Of a stretch of 48,710 bases of DNA, positions 16,303-24,193 are shown piece by piece. Each line of letters starts with the position of its first letter. Position 1 is the stretch's first letter. Source of the stretch: Oscillibacter sp. (GTDB lineage Bacteria > Bacillota > Clostridia > Oscillospirales > Oscillospiraceae); NCBI GenBank assembly GCA_017482345.1, contig JAFUNB010000031.1, positions 1 to 48,710 of the forward strand, written 5' to 3'. The translations under genes and the position numbers were made by a program. A model generated the notes under the pieces. The model was not told the DNA's origin and did no database searches. It was given only the letters and a program-made list of their open reading frames with translations.

Positions 16303-17490
16303 TTAGTAGCAGGCGCGATAGATGCCCTCGATATCCTCCAGCTCGAAGGGATAGTAGGCATTGGTCATCAGACGCTGCTGGTTGGCCTCAACGGACAGGG
16401 GGAAGGCCTTGAAGTCTTCCTCGGTGAAGCCGCAGTCACGCAGGGGACGCAGAGGCAGGATACGCTGCAGCAGAGCGTTCATCTCGGGGATGGCGTTCTC
16501 AACAGAGCAGCCCAGGATGCGGGCGACCATTTCCTTGAACTTCAGGATCTCGCCGGTGGGGTTCTTGGCATCATAGTAGCTCATGATGGCGCCGAACAGC
16601 ATGTAGTTGGACTCGCCGTGAGGAACGTGATAGGTGCCGCCGAGGGGGAAGCTCATGCCGTGGACAGGGCCGCAGCCGGCCTTCAGGAAGGCGATGCCGG
16701 CGTACATGGAAGCAGTCAGGAACTCATCCATATACTCGAAGCGGGCGTCCTGGCCCTTCTCGTCGATCAGCTTGAAGCCCTTCAGGATCATGTCCATGGC
16801 CTTCTCGGAGAACAGCTCGGAAGTGATGGTCTTACGGGCGGGGCTCAGGAAGGACTCGGTAGCGTGAACCAGAGCGTCGATAGCGGAGCAGGCGAAGGGC
16901 TTGTAGGGCAGGGTCTTCAGCAGGTCGGGAACCAGGCAGACCTTGGTGGGGATGATGTCGTCAGAAACCAGGCCCAGCTTGGTCTCACGGCCGGTCAGAA
17001 CGCCGTCCTTCTCGTCCTTGACGATGGCGACGGAGATGTTGGTGACCTCGGAACCGGTGCCGCAGGTGGTGGGGATGGCGATGACTTCCTTCTCGGGAAC
17101 CACGGGGAAACGCTTGAAGTACAGGTTGTGCACGGTGTCGGGACGCTTGATGCCCAGCAGCTTGCACAGGTCCATGATGGCGCCGCCGCCGACAGCGATG
17201 ACACGGTCATAGCTCTCATAGGGGATCGCGTCGAACATGGTCTGGATCATTTCCTCGGAGGGCTCGCCAGCGCCGAACTTCTCCTGGAACACGAACTGGC
17301 ACTTCAGGCCCAGTTCCTTCATGAAGGGGATATAGATGAACTCGTTGGTCAGAACGACGTCACGCTCACCCAGCTTGAACTCCTCAGCCATAGCGCCGAA
17401 ATCGGCAAACTTATAAACAGTGGGAGCGAAGATGATCTCGCGCTTATCAGCCATCAGAGATGCAGAGAAAGCGTCCATTTTCTTAGCCAT
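16303..17490 (-). CDS. Iron-containing alcohol dehydrogenase, 4-hydroxybutyrate dehydrogenase-like
   Basis: A 395-residue group III dehydrogenase. The NAD(P) site (AVGGGAIMDLCKLLG), the PTTCGTGSEVTNISVA block and the metal ligands D205, H209, H277 and H291 are all present. It closely follows the pattern of Clostridium kluyveri 4-hydroxybutyrate dehydrogenase as I recall it (VYKF near the start, LTNEFIY, FQEKFG.GEPS, and the ending QQRL..N.Y.PF..EDI...Y). The reaction would be reduction of succinate semialdehyde to 4-hydroxybutyrate, part of a succinate-to-butyrate route. It is the last gene behind a split transketolase, so reduction of another short aldehyde is possible. GGAGA lies about nine bases before ATG. 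Confidence 0.88.
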   Translation of the reverse strand: MAKKMDAFSASLMADKREIIFAPTVYKFADFGAMAEEFKLGERDVVLTNEFIYIPFMKELGLKCQFVFQEKFGAGEPSEEMIQTMFDAIPYESYDRVIAVGGGAIMDLCKLLGIKRPDTVHNLYFKRFPVVPEKEVIAIPTTCGTGSEVTNISVAIVKDEKDGVLTGRETKLGLVSDDIIPTKVCLVPDLLKTLPYKPFACSAIDALVHATESFLSPARKTITSELFSEKAMDMILKGFKLIDEKGQDARFEYMDEFLTASMYAGIAFLKAGCGPVHGMSFPLGGTYHVPHGESNYMLFGAIMSYYDAKNPTGEILKFKEMVARILGCSVENAIPEMNALLQRILPLRPLRDCGFTEEDFKAFPLSVEANQQRLMTNAYYPFELEDIEGIYRACY

Positions 17491-17536
17491 TGGAATCGAC
17501 TCTCCTTTAACAAATTATTTTTTTAATTATTTGACA

Positions 17537-17561
17537 CTGTCCCGGCCTGTCGCCGGGACAG
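17537..17561 (-). other. Stem-loop between transketolase and dehydrogenase genes
   Basis: A perfect 10-bp CTGTCCCGGC stem with a 5-base loop. The minus strand downstream is AT-rich but has no immediate T run, so this is either a leaky terminator or an RNA-processing structure. The rest of the 85-base gap is AT-rich. Confidence 0.5.
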
Positions 17562-17575
17562 ATATCAACCAAAAA

Positions 17576-18547
17576 TTACTTGCGGGCGATAGCCTTCTTG
17601 ACGGCCTCGACGATGTTGGCGGCGCGCAGGCCGTACTCGTCCATCAGGAAGCTCTGGGGGCCGACCTGGCCGAACAGATCCTGAACGCCGACGAACTCCT
17701 GAACGGTGGGGCAGTTCTTGGCCAGGCAGTTGGCCACGACAGAGCCCAGACCGCAGCAGGTGTTGTGGTTCTCAGCGGTCACGATGGCGCCGGTCTCCTT
17801 GGCAGCCTTGATCACCAGCTCCTCGTCCAGAGGCTTCCAGGTGAACATATCGATGACGCGGACAGAGATGCCCTCAGCCTGCAGAGCCTCATAGGCCTTC
17901 AGAGCCTCGTCCAGCATGATGCCGGAGGAGATGATGGTGGCAACGTCGTTCTCGCTCTCGTGCAGGACAACGCCCTTGCCGATCTCGAAGGTGCTCTCGT
18001 CGTCATAGACCTGGATGATGTCCTTGCGGACGAAGCGGGTGAAGGTGACGCCCTTCTTGACGCCGGGCAGCTGATACATGATGGAGGACAGCTGAGCGTA
18101 GTCGCAGGGATCGAACACGGTGGCCTCGGGGATGCTCAGATACATGGCGGCATCTTCCAGAGGCATATGGGTACCACCGTTGAAGGCGGCGGACACGCCG
18201 GCGTCAGAAGCCAGAACGTGAACAGTCAGATCGGCATATGCGGCAGACATATAGATCTGGTCATAGATGCGGCGGGATGCGAAAGTGCCGAAGGTGTGCA
18301 TGAACACAGTCTTGCCGGTGGCGGCCAGACCGGCGCAGACGCCAGCGGCGTTGGCCTCGGCGATACCGGCCTGCAGGGCGCGCTCGGGATATGCGGCAAC
18401 CAGCTGCTTGGTGTTGATGCAGCCCATCAGGTCGCAGTCCACATAAACGATGGACTCGTCCTTGCCCATCATGTCCTTCAGGGGCAGAGCAACTGCGTCA
18501 CGGCTGGCGCGCTTGTCCTTTTCGTGCTTACCAATCAGATTAATCAT
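17576..18547 (-). CDS. Transketolase, C-terminal half
   Basis: A 323-residue subunit with the pyrimidine-binding domain (about 1-170; catalytic Glu E64 in QAGIAEANAAG activates thiamine diphosphate) and the C-terminal domain (about 190-323). Split transketolases of this kind act as heteromers and move two-carbon ketol units between sugar phosphates. The start is ATG 18547 with GGGAGG nine bases upstream. A TTG at 18556 is too close to that site. It follows the N-terminal half by 15 bases. The substrate motif GGTHMPLEDAAMYLSIP is divergent from standard transketolase (usually GATHQ.LED), so the donor sugar may differ. Confidence 0.93.
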   Translation of the reverse strand: MINLIGKHEKDKRASRDAVALPLKDMMGKDESIVYVDCDLMGCINTKQLVAAYPERALQAGIAEANAAGVCAGLAATGKTVFMHTFGTFASRRIYDQIYMSAAYADLTVHVLASDAGVSAAFNGGTHMPLEDAAMYLSIPEATVFDPCDYAQLSSIMYQLPGVKKGVTFTRFVRKDIIQVYDDESTFEIGKGVVLHESENDVATIISSGIMLDEALKAYEALQAEGISVRVIDMFTWKPLDEELVIKAAKETGAIVTAENHNTCCGLGSVVANCLAKNCPTVQEFVGVQDLFGQVGPQSFLMDEYGLRAANIVEAVKKAIARK

Positions 18548-18562
18548 TATGCTCAACCTCCC

Positions 18563-19396
18563 TTATGCGTTCTTGATTTCTTCCAGAGCCTTCTCAGCGG
18601 CGGCAATGGCTTCCTGCCACTGCTCCTCGTTGGGCTGAGAGGAGTGGTCGTGCTTGGGCTCGGCGAAGGTGGCGCCCTTACCCTTGCAGGTGTTCAGAAC
18701 GATGCAGGAAGGCACGCCCTTCTTGGCATAGGCGTTCTGAATGGCGTCGTAGATGGCGACGACGTCGTGACCGTCGATCTCCTGGGTGTACAGACCGAAG
18801 CCCTCGGCCTTCTTGGCCAGGCTGCCGTGGTCCAGAATGTCGCAGGTCTTGCCGTCCAGCTGATAGCCGTTGTTATCGAAGATATAGATGATGTTGTCCA
18901 GCTTGTGGGCGTAAGCGAAGTGCAGAGCCTCCCAGACCTGGCCCTCGTCGGCCTCACCGTCACCGATGACGCAGAAGACGTGGTTGTCACGGCCGTCGAT
19001 CTTGTTGCCCAGAGCAGCGCCGGTAGCGGTAGAGGTGCCCTGGCCCAGAGAACCGGTGGTCAGGTCAACACCGGGGGTCAGCTTGCGGTCGGTGTGGCTG
19101 GGGAACTTGGTGTGGGGATGGTTCAGGGTGTAGGCGTCCTCCATGGGATAGAAGCCCATCAGGCCGTAAGTGGCATAAGCCACGGGGCCGGCGTGACCCT
19201 TGGACAGGACCAGCCAGTCACGGTCTTCCCAACGGGGATTCTTGGGATCATATTTCATGACCTCGCCATACAGAACGGCCATCAGATCAGCCAGGTCCAT
19301 GGAGCCGCCGACATGGCCGAAACCACGGGAGTGGATGACCTTCAGGGTCTCCAGACGAATCTGAGCTGCCAGAACCTTGCAGTTTTTCTCATTCAT
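18563..19396 (-). CDS. Transketolase, N-terminal half
   Basis: A 277-residue thiamine diphosphate-binding subunit. The cofactor motif runs from GDG (145-147, in GDGEADEGQVWEA) to DNN (174-176). GHVGGSMDLADLMAVLY and the SKGHAGPVAYA block are typical of split archaeal and firmicute transketolases. It works with the protein encoded next. AAAGGAAG lies about ten bases before ATG. It follows the IolG-like gene by 64 bases, so it may be read from the same transcript. No clear promoter is seen in that gap. Confidence 0.94.
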   Translation of the reverse strand: MNEKNCKVLAAQIRLETLKVIHSRGFGHVGGSMDLADLMAVLYGEVMKYDPKNPRWEDRDWLVLSKGHAGPVAYATYGLMGFYPMEDAYTLNHPHTKFPSHTDRKLTPGVDLTTGSLGQGTSTATGAALGNKIDGRDNHVFCVIGDGEADEGQVWEALHFAYAHKLDNIIYIFDNNGYQLDGKTCDILDHGSLAKKAEGFGLYTQEIDGHDVVAIYDAIQNAYAKKGVPSCIVLNTCKGKGATFAEPKHDHSSQPNEEQWQEAIAAAEKALEEIKNA

Positions 19397-19460
19397 CGGA
19401 TATATCTTCCTTTCTTTTTTTAATTAAGCGCTGCGTCGGGGGCAGTGCGCAGACGCTAGA

Positions 19461-20483
19461 TTAACAGTGTGAAACGGGGAACTCGTCCATCCGGACGGGG
19501 CGTCCCTCCTGAGCGGAGCGGGTGCAGGCCATGGCCAGCAGCGTGGCCTGGAGCGCGTCCTCGCCGCCCACGGGAACCGGGTAATCGTTTTCCACGGCTT
19601 CAACAAATTGCCGCACTTCCTCCTGGAAAGCGGGCAGATAGCGCTCCAGGAAGAACCACAGGGGTTTTTCGCCGGTAATGCCGTCCACTGTCGAGAGGAT
19701 TGCGGTAGAGGGAGTGTCGTTGCCGATGGAGATGCAGCCCTTGGAGCCGAACACTTCTGCCCGCTGGTCATAGCCGTAAACAGCCTGGCGGGAGTTGTCG
19801 ATCAGCGCCAGAGCGCCGCTGCGGAGTTTTAAGACCATGGCGGCCGTATCCACGTCGCCGGCCTCGCCGATGGCGGGGTCGATGAGGACGCTGCCTGCGG
19901 CATAGACCTCCTCCACCTCACTGCCGGAGAGGAAGCGGACCATGTCCAGATCGTGGACCGTCATGTCCAGGAACAGACCGCCGGAAGAACGCACGAATTT
20001 CGCCGTGGGGGGCTCCGAGTCCCGGGAACAGATCTTCACGACCTGTACGGAACCGATTTTTCCCGCGGCGATGGCTTTATGAAGCGCCTGGAAATTGTGG
20101 TCAAAGCGGCGATTGAATCCTACTTGGTATTTTACTCCCGAAACCCTTGCCGCGTCAATGACCGTTTGTATTTTAACAAGGGAAAGATCAACAGGTTTTT
20201 CGCAGAAAACGTGCTTGCCGGCCTCCATGGCCTCGATGGAGATGGCCGCGTGGGTGTCTGTGGGGGAGCAGATGAGGACGGCGTCGATCTCCGGATCCCG
20301 CAGGATGTCCCGGTAATCCTCCGTCAGGGTCTTTGCGCCGGCGGCACGGGCCAGGGACTGGATCTCCTCCGTCAGATGCGGGGCGGCGATGGCGCGGATG
20401 CGGGCGCCGGGAACGCCGGTGAGGATACCCTGAATGTGGACGCGGCCGATGCGGCCGGCGCCGATGATACCAACTTGCAGCAT
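19461..20483 (-). CDS. Gfo/Idh/MocA dehydrogenase, myo-inositol 2-dehydrogenase-like (IolG)
   Basis: A 340-residue NAD(P)-dependent dehydrogenase. It has an N-terminal Rossmann fold (GIIGAGRIGRVH), the catalytic K96 in EKPVDLSL, and the D173/H177 pair in FLDMTVHDLD. These match the Lys-Asp-His set of IolG in spacing. GFNRRFDHNF and NSRQAVYGYDQRAEVFG are IolG-like blocks. The family oxidises inositols or sugars to the ketone. The other inositol genes (iolB, C, D, E) are absent from this window, so the true substrate may be another polyol. AAGGAG precedes ATG. Confidence 0.9.
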   Translation of the reverse strand: MLQVGIIGAGRIGRVHIQGILTGVPGARIRAIAAPHLTEEIQSLARAAGAKTLTEDYRDILRDPEIDAVLICSPTDTHAAISIEAMEAGKHVFCEKPVDLSLVKIQTVIDAARVSGVKYQVGFNRRFDHNFQALHKAIAAGKIGSVQVVKICSRDSEPPTAKFVRSSGGLFLDMTVHDLDMVRFLSGSEVEEVYAAGSVLIDPAIGEAGDVDTAAMVLKLRSGALALIDNSRQAVYGYDQRAEVFGSKGCISIGNDTPSTAILSTVDGITGEKPLWFFLERYLPAFQEEVRQFVEAVENDYPVPVGGEDALQATLLAMACTRSAQEGRPVRMDEFPVSHC

Positions 20484-20511
20484 AGTGGTTCTCCTTTCCG
20501 AAATCTGGAAA

Positions 20512-20541
20512 CGGCAGGGGCCGGTTTTCCGGCCCCTGCCG
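20512..20541 (-). other. Strong GC stem-loop between mutase-like and IolG-like genes
   Basis: A perfect 13-bp CGGCAGGGGCCGG stem with a four-base loop, lying 28 bases upstream of the IolG-like start. There is no long T run on the minus strand, only TTTCC. It may attenuate or stabilise the polycistronic message. Confidence 0.55.
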
Positions 20542-20548
20542 GGGTGTC

Positions 20549-22120
20549 TCAGGAATACTGGATGCCTGCGCCGTCCACCATGGCGTCGTAGGCCCGCTTG
20601 ACTTTGTCGTAGTTCTTGTCCCGGTCCAGCACCACGCCCCGGCCCACGCCGTCCACGATGCGGCCCAGGCCGATGGTCTCCAGCTTTTCCTCCAGCTCTG
20701 CCAGCAGAGCGGGAGCGGAGCCGGGTTCCGTGGAGCGGCCGTCGAAGATGATGTGGAAATACACCTGCTCCAGTCCGGCGGCCTTGGCCATCTCGCAGAT
20801 GGAGAGAGGATAGTCGATGCAGCCGTGGGAGGATTTGTAGGTCAGATAGGCCAGCAGGTGCAGGGCGGAGCCCCGCTCTCTGGCGTGCTGAATGGCGCTG
20901 AGGAACACGGGATTTTCCTTAAAGCTGCCGTCGGCCACCGCCGCGTCCAGGCGGACGTCGTCCTGCATGACGCAGCGGCCCGCGCCCAGATTGGTGTGGC
21001 CGGCCTCGGAGTTGCCGGCCTTGCCGGCGCCCAGGCCCACAGCGCTGCCGGAGGCCTGCAGGGTGCACCAGCAGCGCTCCGCCAGCAGGCAATCCCAGTA
21101 GGGGGTGTCCGCCATGTGGATGGCGTCCCCCTCGTCGCCGGAGCCGATGCCCCAGCCGTCGCAGATGATGAGCAGAGCCTTCCGGCTCTCGCCCCAGTCA
21201 TGGCCAACGGCCAGAGAGGTGCCGCCCATCTCCGCAGGCTGGGGAATGTTCATGATGTCCAGCACCGTGGGAGCCACATCGCCCAGCGTGCCGCCCTGGC
21301 GCAGGGAAATGGGGGCGCCTGCCTTGGGGTCGATGAGGATAAAGGGCACGGGATTGGTGGTGTGGGCGCCGTCGGGCTTGCCCTCTTTGGTATACAGCTT
21401 TTCGATGTTGCCGTGGTCGGCGGTGATGGCCACCACATACTCCTTCTCCAGCGCCGCGGACACCACCTGCTCCAGATGGCGGCTCACATGGCCGCAGGCG
21501 GCCAGCTTGGCCTCCGTGTTCCGGGTGTGGCCGATGACGTCGCCGTTGGCGAAGTTGGTGACGATGAAATCGTACTTGCCCAGCGCGTCCACCACCGTGT
21601 CCGCCACCTCCGGCAGACTCAGCTCCGGCTTCCGGTCGAAGTCGATGCCCTTGGGGGAGGGGATGCAGATGTCGTCCTCACCGGGGAAGGGGCGGTTCTC
21701 GCCGCCGTTGAAAAAGAAGGTCACATGGGCGAACTTCTCAGACTCGGCGCAGTGGAGCTGTCGTTTGCCCGCCTCGCTGAGCAGCTGGGCCAGGGGCTTT
21801 TCCACCTGGGAGGGGGCGAAGGCGATGGGCAGGTGCTTGAACTTGTCGTGGTACATGGTCATGATGACGAAGTACAGATCGTCCAGCTTCCGCCGCTCCA
21901 CCTTGTCAAAGCCATCTTCCGTGAACAGTTCCGTCAGCTCGATCTCCCGCTCGCCCCGGCGGCAGCAGAACACCACCGCGTCGTGGTCCGCGATCTTGCC
22001 CACGGGCGCTCCGTCCTCCACCAGCAGCATGGGCTCCATGTGGTAGTCGTCCAGACCCCGTTCATACGCGGCCTTCACGGCCCCGGCCAGCTGACGGCCG
22101 CCGCGTTTCATTTCAGACAT
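20549..22120 (-). CDS. Circularly permuted phosphoglycerate mutase (iPGM)-like enzyme
   Basis: A 523-residue metalloenzyme of the cofactor-independent phosphoglycerate mutase family with its segments in a new order. Residues 1-305 match the middle and C-terminal part of standard GpmI, and residues 314-523 match its N-terminal part, joined by a short GHDWGESR linker. The start is in a normal GpmI surface position after the YDAMVDGAG segment, which here forms the C-terminus. Metal and catalytic residues are kept: D321, S371 (AGNSEAGH), D194, H198, D235-H236 (TADHGN), H253, K157, R55/R58, R462, R494 and R500. The usual SDGGVHSH motif is changed to TYKSSHGC (H432 kept) and DGRD to DGRS. It may therefore act on a different phosphorylated acid. 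GGAGGG precedes ATG. It follows the HAD gene by nine bases. Confidence 0.9.
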   Translation of the reverse strand: MSEMKRGGRQLAGAVKAAYERGLDDYHMEPMLLVEDGAPVGKIADHDAVVFCCRRGEREIELTELFTEDGFDKVERRKLDDLYFVIMTMYHDKFKHLPIAFAPSQVEKPLAQLLSEAGKRQLHCAESEKFAHVTFFFNGGENRPFPGEDDICIPSPKGIDFDRKPELSLPEVADTVVDALGKYDFIVTNFANGDVIGHTRNTEAKLAACGHVSRHLEQVVSAALEKEYVVAITADHGNIEKLYTKEGKPDGAHTTNPVPFILIDPKAGAPISLRQGGTLGDVAPTVLDIMNIPQPAEMGGTSLAVGHDWGESRKALLIICDGWGIGSGDEGDAIHMADTPYWDCLLAERCWCTLQASGSAVGLGAGKAGNSEAGHTNLGAGRCVMQDDVRLDAAVADGSFKENPVFLSAIQHARERGSALHLLAYLTYKSSHGCIDYPLSICEMAKAAGLEQVYFHIIFDGRSTEPGSAPALLAELEEKLETIGLGRIVDGVGRGVVLDRDKNYDKVKRAYDAMVDGAGIQYS

Positions 22121-22129
22121 AGGCCCTCC

Positions 22130-22870
22130 TTAATCATGCAGCGGGGGCAGATAGTCCAGCACTTCCCGGAAATCCACCACCACGGCGTCGGGGCGGGTCT
22201 CCTCGGTGAACTTCACCGGATGCTTCTTCTCCGGAGAGTCGAAAATGATGTTGCAGCCGATGCCGGCGCCCTTGGCACCGGGGATGTCCCGCTTGATGTT
22301 GTCAGCCACGGATACGCACTCCTCCGGCTCTACGCCTAAGGAGCGGCAGGCGATGCGGTAGATCTCGGCGTCCGGCTTTCTCACGCCGCACACGGAGGAG
22401 AGGATGACGGAGTCGAAATATTTGTCCAGGCCATCCTCCTCCAGCCAGTCGGGCACCTCGTTCTCGCCGATGAGGTTGGAGATGATGCCCAGCTTGTAGC
22501 CCCGCTCGTGGAGGGTGCGAAGGACCTCCTTGCCGCCGTCCACCACCACGCGGCGGCCCTTGGCCTGCCGGTACTGGAAGGACAGCTCATGGCACACCTG
22601 GCGGATCCGCTTGGGGTCGTAGTCCGGCAGCAGCCACTTGCACCACAACTCCTCATCGTTGGACTCCTTGTTCTCGCCCACGGCCCACTTGCGGTAGGGC
22701 TCATAGCGGTCCTCCACGATCTGGAAAAACTCCTCGTAGGGGATCTCCGCGCCGGCGATCTCCGCCATTTTGCGGCGGGCGTGCTTCATATACGGCTCGT
22801 CCATCAGGGCGATGCGCAGGGTGCCGCCCAGATCAAAAAAGACGGCTTTATAGCGCTTTGCGTTCTCCAT
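22130..22870 (-). CDS. HAD-family hydrolase
   Basis: A 246-residue haloacid dehalogenase-superfamily protein, probably a small-molecule phosphatase. Motif I is FFDLGGTL (nucleophile D13). The second Asp normally at +2 is Gly15, a variant that may slow or change the chemistry. Motif II is IISNL, motif III has Lys in GVRKPDAEIYR, and motif IV is SVADNIKRD. A helical cap domain (about 20-110) follows motif I. AAGGAG lies eight bases before ATG. It is the first gene of the minus-strand operon, facing the LacI regulator across a shared control region. Confidence 0.87.
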   Translation of the reverse strand: MENAKRYKAVFFDLGGTLRIALMDEPYMKHARRKMAEIAGAEIPYEEFFQIVEDRYEPYRKWAVGENKESNDEELWCKWLLPDYDPKRIRQVCHELSFQYRQAKGRRVVVDGGKEVLRTLHERGYKLGIISNLIGENEVPDWLEEDGLDKYFDSVILSSVCGVRKPDAEIYRIACRSLGVEPEECVSVADNIKRDIPGAKGAGIGCNIIFDSPEKKHPVKFTEETRPDAVVVDFREVLDYLPPLHD

Positions 22871-22900
22871 ATGTCAGACTCCTTTTTTGCGAAAATGAGT

Positions 22901-22914
22901 TGTAAACGTTTGCG
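22901..22914. promoter_or_regulatory. LacI-type operator downstream of the HAD operon promoter
   Basis: TGTAAACGTTTGCG, centred about 17 bases after the predicted start of the minus-strand transcript, in a position to block it. It shares the AAACGTTT core with the sites at 12758-12775 and 23115-23128. Confidence 0.72.
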
Positions 22915-22930
22915 ATTCCTGGTTGGTTTT

Positions 22931-22960
22931 ATTCTAAAATAAGCCGGAATCCCTTGTCAA
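22931..22960 (-). promoter_or_regulatory. Promoter of the HAD / permuted-mutase operon
   Basis: Minus strand: TTGACA (22955-22960), an 18-base spacer, TAGAAT (22931-22936). The 285-base gap between HAD and lacI holds only this, the divergent promoter and two operators. Confidence 0.78.
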
Positions 22961-23032
22961 TATCCCAAATGCCGAAGTGTTTGCACCATTTTCGTGTATC
23001 TGCCCAAAGCCTTGGATATCAATAGATTGCGG

Positions 23033-23061
23033 TTGACAACAGGCGGGAAATCCGCTACTAT
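23033..23061 (+). promoter_or_regulatory. Promoter of the LacI-PHP-PfkB operon
   Basis: TTGACA (23033-23038), a 17-base spacer, TACTAT (23056-23061). Confidence 0.82.
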
Positions 23062-23114
23062 TTTTTATGATGACAGATTGGGGCGGAAGGCTCTGTCTGT
23101 CGCTTCTAAAAAAG

Positions 23115-23128
23115 CGGAAACGTTTACG
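23115..23128. promoter_or_regulatory. LacI-type operator in the lacI leader
   Basis: CGGAAACGTTTACG, about 53 bases after the predicted start and 28 before the lacI ATG. It suggests autoregulation. Its centre is 214 bases from that of the 22901 site. Confidence 0.68.
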
Positions 23129-23155
23129 GATTTCAACGGTACAAAGGACAGACGT

Positions 23156-24160
23156 ATGAAAAATGTGACCTTAAAAGACGTGGCAAAAGCGGCTGGCGTC
23201 TCTTATGCCACAGTTTCCCGCGCCCTTTCCGGCAGTCCCCAGATCGGACGGGAGACCCGGGAGCGGATCGTGAAGCTCTGCGACGAAATGGGCTACACCA
23301 CCAACTATGTGGCCCGCTCCATGGTGAAGAAAAAGACCGACCTCATCGGCCTTGTGGTCCCCTCCATCGACAATTCCTTCGACGCGGAGCTGGCCTACTA
23401 CGCTGAGATGAGCGCCCGCGCCCACGGCTACAACATCATGCTGTGCAACTCCGGTCCGGATCTGCAGCAGGAGAAGACCGTGGTCAAGCTGCTGCTGGGC
23501 CGCCAGGTGGACGGCATCCTCATCGTGCCCCAGGGCCCCCAGACCTACGAAAATATCCGCGCCTACGCGGATCAGGTGCCCATCGTGTTCCTGTCCGAAA
23601 ACCTGCGGGACCAGCCCCAGAGCTATGTGGCCACGGACAACAGCCACGGCACCTATATCGGCACCCGCTACCTCTATGAGCTGGGCCACCGGGATATTCT
23701 GTATTTCGGCCGCCGCCAGTCTACCACCCACCAGCTGCGGGCGGAGGGCTATATCCGCGCCTGCCGGGAGCTGGGACTGGAGCAGCGTTTTTTCAACAGT
23801 GACTTCTCCAGCTCCTCCATTGCCAACGGCTACCAGCTGGCCCGGGAGCTGTTTGAGCGGGAGATGGACTACACCGCCATCTTCGCCTCCACGGACTCCA
23901 ATGCCCTGGGCATCATGAAGGCGGCGGACGAGCGGGGCATCGACATCCCCGGACAGCTGAGTCTCATCGGCTTCGACAATATCCAGATGACCAGCCTCCC
24001 CCGCATCGAGCTGACCACCATCGAGCAGCCCAAGCGGGATATGGCGGTGCAGGCGGTGGACATGCTGCGGGACAAGATCGAAAACGGAAGACAGGGCTAT
24101 ATCCACCAGATCCTGCTGCCTTCGCTGGTGAAGCGGAGCACCTGCAGGGCGCTGGACTGA
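23156..24160 (+). CDS. LacI-family transcriptional regulator
   Basis: A 334-residue regulator. The HTH and hinge lie at residues 1-60 (MKNVTLKDVAKAAGVSYATVSRALSGS) and the sugar-binding periplasmic-type domain covers ~60-330. GLVVPSIDNSFDAELAYYAE and the GTYIGTRYLYELGHRDI block are typical of the family. The start at 23156 has AAAGGA seven bases upstream. The open frame extends upstream but without a ribosome site. It probably represses the divergent operon and itself through AAACGTTT sites, with a sugar or sugar phosphate as inducer. It leads an operon with PHP and PfkB genes. Confidence 0.93.
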   Translation: MKNVTLKDVAKAAGVSYATVSRALSGSPQIGRETRERIVKLCDEMGYTTNYVARSMVKKKTDLIGLVVPSIDNSFDAELAYYAEMSARAHGYNIMLCNSGPDLQQEKTVVKLLLGRQVDGILIVPQGPQTYENIRAYADQVPIVFLSENLRDQPQSYVATDNSHGTYIGTRYLYELGHRDILYFGRRQSTTHQLRAEGYIRACRELGLEQRFFNSDFSSSSIANGYQLARELFEREMDYTAIFASTDSNALGIMKAADERGIDIPGQLSLIGFDNIQMTSLPRIELTTIEQPKRDMAVQAVDMLRDKIENGRQGYIHQILLPSLVKRSTCRALD

Positions 24161-24193
24161 TCCAATACATTACTTCAGAAGGGAAGCGTAAAT

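Noticed and set aside
17420-19423. A 667-codon open frame on the plus strand
   Set aside because: Antisense to the dehydrogenase and split transketolase genes, whose proteins carry clear family motifs. The frame is low-complexity and Val/Leu/Gly-rich.
20549-22120. Possibility that the permuted mutase is an assembly or rearrangement artefact
   Set aside because: The frame is intact over 523 codons, the joining linker is natural, the ribosome site fits, and the new ends coincide at one canonical position. A random rearrangement would not give this.
20753-22339. A 528-codon open frame on the plus strand
   Set aside because: Antisense to the permuted mutase and HAD genes, with no family motif.
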